In this document: positions 44,111-53,874 of the stretch, one piece after another
Position numbering within the stretch: position 1 is the stretch's first letter
Layout of the letters: each line of letters starts with the position of its first letter
Source of the DNA: Triglochin maritima
Lineage: Eukaryota > Streptophyta > Magnoliopsida > Alismatales > Juncaginaceae
NCBI GenBank assembly: GCA_963682175.1
Contig: OY821791.1
Span: 16,582,542 to 16,646,541, forward strand
Reading direction: 5' to 3'
DNA length: 64,000 nt
The notes under the pieces: generated by a model
Database searches by the model: none
Seen by the model: only the letters and a program-made list of their open reading frames with translations
Told to the model about the DNA's origin: nothing
Made by a program: the position numbers and the translations under genes

Positions 44111-45660
44111 TGATTGATCGTTTTATATTTAACCGCAAGTGCACGGCCGCGTTGAAGCGGTGGCAAATACGGGTCGTCCACTGGGAGGTGTGTCGACACT
44201 TGGTTTATTCGAAGGCAAGGGGTAAAAAGAAGGGGGAAAGATGTATTACACTAATCTAAACTACAAAGCTGAAATGAAATGCAAAGGGAATGAAGATAAG
44301 CAATAAAACTAAACCCCAAAGGGGGTAGAGAAATAATGTGAACATAAAGAAGTGTGTGTGTGTTCATTAAGCTCCTCACAGCATGTAGTGCATGAAATCA
44401 TAAAACTACATCCAACTTTGCCTCTACATGAATTAAGATAAGACTACATCATTAAAACATACAAGACAATAATTGGAATGAAACTAAATGAACTCATGTA
44501 TAAAGACTAGACCCTACTATGCCTCCACATGAATTAAGATGACTACATCATTAAAACATACAAGACATTAGCTAAGGAAAAGGCAACAAGAGTACATACA
44601 CTACAAATTGTGTTACCAACAATTACTTCATCCATATCCTAACCTTATCATTCCCCATAAAATAGGTCCACTAATCAAAGCATAAGCTAAGCTTCATTCA
44701 AGAGCATTAGCATATCAAAGATAAGAGTGGAGACCCATTAGATGGTTATGGAAATCATATAAAGCTCAAGGGATAAAAATAACACACACTTAATACACTA
44801 CATTATTATATCACATATTTCTCCACCCCCCAAATGGGGATGGAACTACTCACTACTCATTACACTACTGATTAGACTAAGTAAGGAAAACATTTAACTA
44901 AGATACTAAAATTACTAAACAAGAAATTAAACAAAGTAAAGCAACCCACACAAAACAAGCAACATAACAAAACAAGATTAAAAGAAACAAATAAACTTTT
45001 ATTAACAATGACTCACATTGAAGGTAGCATCCTTCTCCACCTTGAGTTATTGCTTCAAGGCTCACTCCTTAGTAGAGAGAATGCCACCAAACAATGGGTA
45101 ATTACAATGGAAGGTGAAGAGTTCTATTTATAAGCATGGAAAAAGCTAATCCGGGACAATCCCCCGATGTGGGACTAAACCAATACCACAAATACACTAA
45201 GAATACACTAATACACGTGCTACAGAAAATTGGACGGATCCTGGGCTAAATGGACCGCCAATTAGCGGTTCCAGACCGCCAATTGGCGGCCTATAAAGCT
45301 TGGATCCGTCTGGTTTTCTTTGTGGGCTTTTCTTGAAGTGTTTCTTGGTCTTAGATGCATCTGGTTGGTTTATTGGAGCTCCGACCCGAATCGAATTGAC
45401 AAAATACTCCTCATGATGGTGTGGAGTTTCCTGTTTTGCTCTTAGGTCCTTCTGTCTTACGATCAGGTCCTTCCCCCTTGCATCTTGGTCCCCAGGTCTC
45501 ACAATTAGGTCCTTTTTTCCTGCTTTTAGGTCCTTTCATGGCTCTTCTCTTCAAACCTACTTATTTCTGAAAACTAAACATAAAACTCGTCACATAGCAT
45601 TGCTTAGGTGTAAGATAATGGATATAAGGTACAAATATAAGCATGAAATGATGTCAATCA
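44111..45660 (-). repeat. A2 5' LTR (1550 bp)
   Basis: Partner of 38270-39819, practically identical. Palindromes at 45253-45270 and 45274-45291. Contains the 101-codon U3 frame 45502-45197. Confidence 0.95.
45125..45175 (-). promoter_or_regulatory. A2 5' LTR promoter: USE plus TATA box
   Basis: Minus strand GTCCCACATCG (45175-45165), 32 nt, TATAAATA (45132-45125). An AATAAA-type signal (minus strand near 45005) would lie about 120 nt further on, setting a short R region. Confidence 0.7.
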
Positions 45661-45665
45661 AACCT

Positions 45666-46982
45666 CAGGGAGTTGAGTAGCCTCTTATTTTTCAGAAATC
45701 AAGTGGCAACAAAAAGGGAGAAGAGTTTGTCTATGCTAATCTACGCTACACTAAACTACTAAGAAGAGAAACGCAAAGTAAAACAACTAACGATTACTTC
45801 GAATCAAAGCTTTAAGAATGTAAAACTAAGCTGGAATCAAGAAGAGAAAGACCCCTAGGGGTGGAGTGTGTGCAGACATGTAAAAAGATGGTGAAGAATG
45901 CTTCTATAGGCACAAATGTAGGTAGTGTTTTCATTCATATGAAGTGTCTAAAGGTTATGACAAAACCTATCAATCCATTCACTAACCTAGTTGATTAACA
46001 TTCATATACACAAGCTGGTTATTTCATAACCTAAACAAGCATGGGAGGTGTCTAAGATGTGTGGCAAAACCCATCAAGTGTAGTATTGTAATCTAACAAG
46101 CAAGCATACATTCACATTTATCAACACAATCAACATAGAAAGCATTCATATCCATTCTTTAATGCATGTATGAACATCATCTCCACCCCAAAGGGGGGCT
46201 GGATCTACTCACTACACATTATTCTAACAATTAAACTAAAGAAGAAAGGAAACATTCTAACTACTTTAGCCTACAATCAAAGAAATAAAACTAAGCTAAG
46301 CATGCATAAAGAAACAACATAAGAACAAAACAGTGGAAAAATTATTTTATTAAATGACTCACATCACTAGCAGCATTCTTCTCCACCTTGAGATTTTGCT
46401 CCAATGCTTGCTCCAAGTAGAGAAAATGCCACCAAGCAATGAGTGAATACAAAGGAAGGTGAAGATTTCTATTTATAGGCATGGAAAAAGGTAATCCGGG
46501 ACAATCCCTCGGTATTGAACTAAACAAATATCAGAAATAGACTAAATACACACTAATATGCGACCCTACGAAATCTTAGCGGATCCGGATCAAAACAGAC
46601 CGCCAATCAGTGGTCTATATTGTTTGGATCTGGCTGTTGTTTCGTGTGGCCTTTTCTGGATGTCTTTGGTGGTCTTTGATGCATCTACTTCCCTTGCTGG
46701 AGCTCCGACCCGAATAGAATTTCCAAATACTCTCCATGATGATGTGAAGTATTCTTGTTTGTTCATTGGTCATTCGATCTTACATTCAGGTCCTTCAATC
46801 TTCCATCTTAGTCCTTGAGTCTGTCAACTCAGTCCTTTTTCATGCTTTTAGGTCCTTTTATGCCTCTTCTCTTCAAACCTATTTATTTCTGAAATTCAAA
46901 CATTAAACTCGTCACGTAGCATTGTTTTGGTGAAAGATAATGGATATAAGATACAAATATAAGCATGAAATGATGTCAATCA
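45666..46982 (-). repeat. B1 3' LTR, second part
   Basis: Continues from 38269; ends GTCAATCA. A single degenerate palindrome (46598-46615). The TATA box is kept (minus strand near 46475), but the USE is decayed (CCTCGGTATTGAAC on the + strand). The R/U5 hairpin ACCCCTAGGGGT lies at 45851-45862. Confidence 0.8.
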
Positions 46983-48075
46983 AATATCCCCACACCTCAC
47001 TTTTGCTAGTCCCGAGCAAAAGAAAGAAAAGGAAAAGCATACGAAAAACAAGAAATCCTAACTCACTTTCGTAGGAATCACGGTTGCACTTAGCACGTGC
47101 AACAAGCCGTTAAACCTCCTTGTCGCCAAGGAGGAGGAGTGTTGTCTCCTGAGGGTTTTCAGCGGATACACCCACAAAATCCAAACAAAGATGCATTATT
47201 CAATCTATAAACTCGACTCGATGGACTCATTTTTATCGATCATTGGACGCGGTAATCCTACGGGCCGACTCTATATATGTAATCCATCCACACACCTAGC
47301 CTAATGAATCATTCGTAAAAGTTAATTAAGGACTTAAGTGAAAGACATGGGCAACCTTAACTTCTGAAAGTGATACATTGTGTAATGTCCATTAAGGTTC
47401 TTATTTAACTCTTTTTTTTCTTCTTCTTCTTTGGAGCATTATATTGGTTGGTGTTTGATTCTCCCAACGTCGGGTTTCGTGCATCATTGCCTGTGAGGAC
47501 TTACACTATCACGTACAACTTCCCCCAAATCTCCACATAAGGAAATCCCTACCACCCGTGTAACGGGAGTTCGGTCGGTGCATCCCAAGTCAGATGACTC
47601 GAGAACACCAAGCACTACGTCCCCTCGGACCTAATTTCCCGAGTGATAGGAGCCGTGCAAGAAGAGAGAACACTACTTATTCATTTATCTACATGGGAAC
47701 CAAAACCCCTACACTTACAGTTTCACAAAAAGAGTTTAAGGGCCCTTGACTACGACGAACATCCTTATACTAACATACATAAATTATTTGACTCACTAGG
47801 TCGAGGGTGGACTTCTTTATTTGTTTGAGTACTGAAACCCTATGATTTCTCGGCCCCTGAGGGAAAAATGGGGTGTATCCTTACGACTCGATAAGACCTG
47901 AAACCAGTAAACTAGATATCTTAATGCATCATGTTCAAGACAATTTTGGGAGCTTTCTTTTTACTTTGCCTCTCAACGGTTTTGCACATGCCAAACATAC
48001 GCAAAACCCACAGAACATTTTCTTTCACAAATACATAAAGATTTTAAAAGAAATGTGAAAATTTTAAAGCACTAG
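46983..48075 (-). other. B1 3' non-coding region, first part
   Basis: Polypurine tract beside the LTR, then sequence homologous to A1/A2 12620-13745 including a purine run (47406-47432). No gene. Interrupted by C at 48076; continues at 53370. Confidence 0.65.
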
Positions 48076-49451
48076 TGATTGACATAATTTCATGCTTATA
48101 TTTGTATCTTATATCCATTATCTTTCACCTAAACAATGCTATGTTACGAGTTTTATGTTTAGTTTTTAGGAATAAATAGGTTTGAAGAGATGAAGCATAA
48201 AAGGACCCAAAAGCTGGGAAAAAGGACTGAATTGTGAGATTTGGGGACTGAGATGCAAGGAAGAAGGACCTGAACGTAAGACAGAAGGACCTAAGAGCAA
48301 AATAGAATACTCCACACCATCATGGGGAATATTTTAGCAATTCGATTCGGGTCGGAGCTCCAACAAACCAAGTAAATGCATCCAAGACCAGAAAATATAC
48401 CAAGAAAAGCCCACAACAAAAATGAGCAGGATCCGAACCATATAGACCGCCAATTGGCGGTCTATTTTGGGCCAAATCCGCTCAAATTTATCCAGCACGT
48501 GTATTAGAGGATGTTTAGGCCATTTGTGGTATTTTTTTAGTCCCACATCGGGGGATTGTCCCGGATTGCCTTTTTCTTTGGCTATAAATAGAACTCTTCA
48601 CCTTCTATTGTAATCACTCCATATTTTAAGTGGCTATTCTTCCTACTAGAAGTGAGGCCTTGAAGCACACACTAAAGTAGGAGGATGCTACTTGAAATGT
48701 GAGTCATTTTATCAATAAAGTTTTCTTTGTTTTGTTCTACTTTTATTGTTTGTGCATGCTTTAGTTTAATTGTCTTTTATTAAATCTAGCTTAGTTAATA
48801 TGCTTTCCTTTCTTAGTTCAATAATTAGTGTAATGTGTAGTGAGTAGGTCCATCCCCTTTGAGGGGTGGAGTAGATGTTCATACAAGCATTAAAGAATGG
48901 AATGAATGCTTTATTTTCAATATGTTGATAAAACATGAGTGTATGCTTGCTTGTTTAGGATAGAATTTATAACTTGATGTGTTTTGTCAAAATGATTAGA
49001 CACCTCTCATGCTTGTTTAGGTTCTGAAATAAACAACTTGTATATGTAAATGCTAATCAACTAGGTTGGTGAATAGGTTGATAGGTTTTGCCATAACATT
49101 TAGACACTTCCTATGCATGATAACACCACCTTCATTTGTGCTTAAAGAATGTGTTCAACACCCACCTCTTTGCATGTGTGTACTCACTCCACCCCCCTTA
49201 GGGGTTTTCCCATTCCTGAATTCCAGCATTTCGTTCTTAGCTTGGTTGGTATTTCATCGTTTCTTTCTTTCTTCCGCATTTCGTGCTTCTTTGTGTAGTG
49301 TAGCGTAGAGTAGCATAATCAATCATCTTCTCCATTTTTTCCCCACTTGATTTCATGCAAACGAGAGGCTGCTCACCTCCCTAAGGACAACCCGTATTTG
49401 CCACCGCTTCAACGTGGCCGTGCACTTGCGGTTAAATTAAAACGTTGAACA
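48076..49451 (+). repeat. C 5' LTR (1376 bp)
   Basis: TGATTGACAT...GTTGAACA. One perfect palindrome (48445-48462), the USE/TATA pair, AATAAA at 48715-48720 and two short hairpins (48850-48869, 49193-49204). The first bases resemble those of the A and B LTRs. Confidence 0.9.
48540..48590 (+). promoter_or_regulatory. C 5' LTR promoter: USE plus TATA box
   Basis: GTCCCACATCG (48540-48550), 32 nt, TATAAATA (48583-48590). AATAAA lies 125 nt downstream of the TATA box. Confidence 0.72.
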
Positions 49452-49457
49452 AGTTTT

Positions 49458-49474
49458 TGGCGCCGTTGCCGGGG
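49458..49474 (+). other. C primer-binding site (tRNA-Asp)
   Basis: TGGCGCCGTTGCCGGGG, an exact complement of the 3' end of plant tRNA-Asp, six bases after the LTR. Confidence 0.88.
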
Positions 49475-50524
49475 AGGTGCCAGTCCAGACTCTTGTTTGG
49501 ACGATTCGAGTGGATTTAATTTGTGTTTTGTAGTTTTTCTTTGTTTCAGGAGACTTGGAGTCGCTAGGAGGAACACCTGGAGAAGTTTGGAGGCATTCTG
49601 GGCACTGTAGACCGCCAATCAGCGGTCTGGTGAGCTCATTTTACTCTCTTATTTTTGTGACGTGTTTACATAATTGATGTAGTGATATGGGACTTGATTT
49701 GGCATGTTTTGACTTATAGTTTGTCCCAGATCAATAATCACACGTCCTTTAAGCAACTTGGACCCTAAAACCCAAAGCAAAAGATTAGGCATTCTTTTTG
49801 TTTAGGTCATGCATCATGTATGTGACTTAGGCATATAGATTGTCTTTCATTTTAGCTTTATTTTCAGCTGCTCAGTGCTGGCGTGAGGTACGCAACTTCT
49901 ACTCTCATTCATGCATTTCGTATGAACATGCATTAGTTAGTAGGAAGTGCATTGAAACAAGTGTGAGTTGAGCGTTTGTCTAGAGAGTTTATTGCTAGAT
50001 TTAGACTCCAAAACGCTACTAAGGAGGGGCTGTCCCATAAAAGATAAGGTGGGGGATTTCATCACCCTTTCCTTCACCCCACAAACCACACTAATCAAGA
50101 GCCTAATTGTTAAAATCAAGTAGACATTGGCCCTAAGGATTTCAGGTGCATTAGGAGAGTGATCCGGTCCCGACCGTCATGACCTGATCGACGTTGCCCA
50201 CTTTGTCGATAGTAGGAGAGATGAGATCCCCGGATCTTGGCTCACTTGCTGGGCTTTGTGGTCCTCGTCGTAGGGAGGTGAGGCGTGTTGAGGCCGTGTG
50301 ACCTCGCAGTTAGGCGTCGTCTAGCTGTAAGGACCTATAGCGACCTTAGGATTGCTTGAACCTTGTTTGCTTGTGTGCTTCTACCTGTATCCATCCGCCG
50401 TAGCATAATGACTTCTTCCCTTCTCTCCTGAGTCATTCTTTCTCTCCTGTGTTCCCCCCGTCTTCTCCTCTACGCACATTCTTTGTTAAAAAAAGTTTTG
50501 GTTCGCGTGTGTGCACCTTTGTGC
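49475..50524 (+). other. C 5' leader, non-coding
   Basis: One palindrome (49610-49627) followed at once by TGGTGAGC, a splice-donor-like sequence. The conserved leader block is at about 50140-50300. No ORF of note. Confidence 0.6.
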
Positions 50525-51526
50525 ATGCTTTCGTGGACACGAGACGAGAGGGGTCGTTTGACGAGGAGCGTTGTCAATCCGGCTTCAGTAATCGATTTCT
50601 CGATGCCTTCCTCCTCTCGTGTCGCACACAGTCCCGCTTCAATGACTGCTATTTTCCGTGAGGAGGAGCAGTTGCTGGACCCACCTGTTCGACCTGTTCT
50701 TCCAGTTGTCATTCCCATACCTCTCCGTGATCGATGCTACCCGAGCCGTACCGCTCTACCCTCATGCATCATATTGCCTGAGGCAAATGGGAACCATTTT
50801 GAGGTTAAGCCTCAGTTTATTTCCATGCTCCTTCACTTCACTGGGAAAGGTGACCCCTATATCTTTCTCAGGGAATTGGAGGAGGTCTGTGCTATGTTCA
50901 ACCTACAACAACTTAGCACAGACTCCATCCATCTTAGGCTTGTCCCCTTTGCGCTGAAGGATGATGCAAAGAAATGGTTCTACAGCAACCAGGCGAATTC
51001 CTTTAGGACTTGGGATGAGTTTCAATCTGCATTCCTCAAGAAGTACTTCACAAATCATCAGACTCAAAAATTGAGGAACGAAATCAATTCGTTCTATCAA
51101 TTTGAGACCGAAACATTTCATGCATATCTAGAGAGGTTGAAGGAGCTACTATCTTCATGCCCTCACCATGGCATTGAGTATTGGCGTCGTTGTCAGATTG
51201 TTTACGTGGGTCTTCACATCCCGTCCCGAACGCTCCTTAAGTCCATGTGTCAAGGAGAGTTCTTGGGAAAGGATAAAAGGGAGGGATGGGCTTTCCTAGA
51301 AGACCTTGTTGAGAAAACAATGCAATGGGGGAGTGTAAGGGAGCCACCTGCCTCATCTAGTATAGGAGCGAGGATCGCGAATGCAAACTCGACTAGATCG
51401 GGTGCCGCCTTTGCTATCGATGCCACTACGGACACCGAGGCACGCATGATGGCCTTAATGCGCCGTATGGATTTGATTGAGCTCCAAAACCAACAATGTG
51501 CCCCTCACATGTCCACATCTGGTTGA
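50525..51526 (+). CDS. gag: C Gag capsid protein, ends at a premature TGA before the zinc knuckle
   Basis: First in-frame ATG at 50525; the frame is also open about 14 codons upstream from a TTG. About 333 residues. Retrotransposon gag core: HFTGKGDPYIFLRELEEVC (about residues 110-130), LRLVPFALKDDAKKWFYS, FRTWDEFQSAFLKKYF, YQFETETFHAYLERLKELLSSCPHHG and a LEDLVEKTMQW block. This is the Athila/Tat style of Gag. It ends at TGA 51524-51526, and the CCHC knuckle (CHSCGRIGHVESEC) is encoded right after it in the same frame. B1 and B2 have sense codons there, so the TGA is a secondary mutation. Confidence 0.85.
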   Translation: MLSWTRDERGRLTRSVVNPASVIDFSMPSSSRVAHSPASMTAIFREEEQLLDPPVRPVLPVVIPIPLRDRCYPSRTALPSCIILPEANGNHFEVKPQFISMLLHFTGKGDPYIFLRELEEVCAMFNLQQLSTDSIHLRLVPFALKDDAKKWFYSNQANSFRTWDEFQSAFLKKYFTNHQTQKLRNEINSFYQFETETFHAYLERLKELLSSCPHHGIEYWRRCQIVYVGLHIPSRTLLKSMCQGEFLGKDKREGWAFLEDLVEKTMQWGSVREPPASSSIGARIANANSTRSGAAFAIDATTDTEARMMALMRRMDLIELQNQQCAPHMSTSG

Positions 51527-52364
51527 GTTCCCTGTCATTCATGTGGCAGGATAGGTCATGTAGAAAGCGAGTGTGCGTCCATTCCTCCTGAGATGGAACA
51601 TGTCAACTCCATCTATGACAGACCTAGGAATGACCCATACTCATCATCTTATAATCCTGGATGGAGGAACCACCCCAATTTTTCATGGAACCAAAATAAT
51701 GCCCCGGGTGGTCCTTCAACCTCCCCTCGACCACCTAATCAACCACACCACCTCCCATGCATGCTCATTCATATCAGCAACCCCAAGTTCTAAGCACCAA
51801 TCCACCAGGTTTCCCAAATTCTAACAACTTTGAAAGCCAGTTTCATTCGCTTGATAACTTGAGTCGTGGACTTGAGAACACTGTGAAAAATTTTATGTCA
51901 TCCACAAGTCAAGTTCTCACTTCAAATCAGCAGACCATCAAATCTCTAGAGCTTCAGATGGGCCAATTGGTTCAGTCTGTACATGAAAGAGAGAGAGAGG
52001 GTCTTTTGTTAGCCAGCCTGAGTCTAACCCCCACATGTACTAGCAACAACACATGCAAAATGAGAATGTGGTACCTCGGGGGAGGCAAGTGAACCATGTG
52101 GAGGAACCTGTTCACCATGTCAATTCCATTGTGACCTTAAGGAATGGAAAACAGGTTGACAATCACATTTCCTTGCCACCACCACCATCTATGCAGCCCC
52201 TCAGTGGGAATGGTGGTGAAGAAGAGGCTGAGGGCGAGGGTAATACATCAAGGCTTCCTTCTCAGGTACTGCAGAAAACCAACCTGCCAAAAGCTCCTTA
52301 TCCAAGTAGGTTAACCAAAAAGCAGAGTGACACAATGGACAATATATTAGAGGTGTTTAAGCAG
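51527..52364 (+). pseudogene. C gag C-terminal and pro-linker remnant
   Basis: Zinc knuckle CHSCGRIGHVESEC with all four metal ligands (51533-51574), MEHVNSIYDR, then frame-shifted pieces homologous to the B1/B2 protein (SYNPGWRNHPNFSWNQNN, ENTVKNFMSSTSQVLTSNQQTIKSLELQMGQL, NHVEEPVHHVNSIVTLRNGKQVDNH). A TAG at 52041-52043 is shared in position with B1 and B2. The region ends where the 3' LTR begins abruptly, at GTGTTTAAGCAG. Confidence 0.75.
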
Positions 52365-53364
52365 CTAATTGGCGGTCTATTTTGGCCCAAATCCGCTCAA
52401 ATTTCTCCAACACATGTATTAGAGGATGTTTAGGCCATTTGTGGTATTTGTTTAGTCCCACATCGGGGGATTGTTCCGGATTGCCTTTTTCTTTGGCTAT
52501 AAATAGAACTCTTCACCTTCTATTGTAATCACTCCATATTTTAAGTGGCTATTCTTCCTACTAGAAGTGAGGCCTTGAAGCACACACTAAAGTAGGAGGA
52601 TGCTACTTGAAATGTGAGTCATTTTATCAATAAAGTTTTCTTTGTTTTGTTCTTCTTTTATAGTTTGTGCATGCTTTAGTTTAATTGTCTTTTATTAAAT
52701 CTATCTTAGTTAATATGCTTTCCTTTCTTAGTTCAACAATTAGTGTAATGTGTAGTGAGTAGTTCCATCCCCTTTGGGGGGTGGAGTAGATGTTCATACA
52801 TGTATTAGAGAATGGAATGAATGCTTTATTTTCAATGTGTTGATAAAACATGAATGTATGCTTGCTTGTTTAGGATAGAATTTATAACTTGACGAGTTTT
52901 GCCAAAATGATTAGACACCTCTCATGCTTGTTTAGGTTCTGAAATAAATAACTTGTATATGTAAATGTTAATCAACTAGGTTGGTGAATAGATTGATAGG
53001 TTTTGCCATAACATTTAGACACTTCCTATGCATGATAACACCACCTTCATTTGTGCTTCAAGAATGTGTTCAACACCCACCTCTTTGCATGTGTGCACTC
53101 ACTCCACCCCTTAGGGGTTTTCCCATTCCTGAATTCCATCATTTCGTTCTTAGCTTAGTTGGTATTTCATCGTTTGTTTCTTTCTTTCGCATTTCGTGCT
53201 TCTTAGTGTAGTGTAGCGTAGAGTAGCATAATCAATCATCTTCTCCATTTTTTCGCCACTTGATTTCGTGCAAAGGAGAGGCTGCTCACCTCCCTGAGGA
53301 CGACCCATATTTCCCACCGCTTCAACGCGGCAATGTACTTGCGGTCAAATTAAAACGTTCAACA
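52365..53364 (+). repeat. C 3' LTR, left-truncated (1000 bp)
   Basis: Matches 48452-49451 and begins inside the palindrome (TAATTGGCGGTC). Keeps GTCCCACATCG (52455-52465) and TATAAATA (52498-52505) at 32-nt spacing. Confidence 0.9.
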
Positions 53365-53369
53365 ACTAG

Positions 53370-53874
53370 GCAGGCAAAAGAAGACAAGTCACCCAACGAT
53401 TATGTCAAGCAGATAGTCAATATTAAATGCAGCACGCTAACATGTCCCTAGTAGTACAAACAAAAGAAAATGAAATCTAAGGAAAATGACTCGACTATGT
53501 ACACACATAAAGCACCCCCCACACCTACTTCATGCATTGTCCTCAATGAATGTGAGCATGATACTATATGGATTTAGGCAGGAAAAATGGAAAATCTCAC
53601 CAACATGAAGTTCATGGTTATAGTGATGGACACAAACCTGAATTCCCTCAAAACCTGTGAGATACTGCAGAAGGGAGACAAATACATGAAGAAATGGGGC
53701 CCAAGTAGACAATGGTTGGAGCCCACAACAATCAATGCTCACTCATGGAGTCTTTTATTACTTGCCTTTTCTTTTCCTTTTCTTCAATTATTTTTTCATT
53801 TTTCAAATTTTTTTTTCATTTTTCAATTTTTTTAGAGGATATATACATCAACAAAGAGTGTCATAATCATTTGG
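53370..53874 (-). other. B1 3' non-coding region, second part
   Basis: Continues from 48075 after C. Homologous to A1/A2 sequence just downstream of their gag stop. A T-rich (element-sense purine-rich) run lies at about 53763-53832, right after the end of the reading frame, as in A. Confidence 0.65.

Larger units (their letters stand above)
38270..45660 (-). mobile_element. A2: non-autonomous gag-only LTR element, reverse orientation, very young
   Basis: 7391 bp with TSD AACCT (38265-38269, 45661-45665). The LTRs are both exactly 1550 bp (38270-39819, 44111-45660) and I found one difference between them. Same plan as A1: tRNA-Asp primer site, long leader, one intact gag-like frame, long 3' non-coding region. 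The near-identical LTRs show very recent insertion although it has no RT or integrase of its own. Confidence 0.95.
48076..53364 (+). mobile_element. C: gag LTR element, + strand, internally deleted
   Basis: TSD ACTAG (48071-48075, 53365-53369). Complete 5' LTR (48076-49451), tRNA-Asp primer site, leader, and a gag gene up to about 52364. It then passes directly into the middle of the 3' LTR (52365-53364). Gag is close to that of B1/B2. Downstream coding and the first quarter of the 3' LTR are gone, the same kind of deletion as in G1. Confidence 0.9.
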
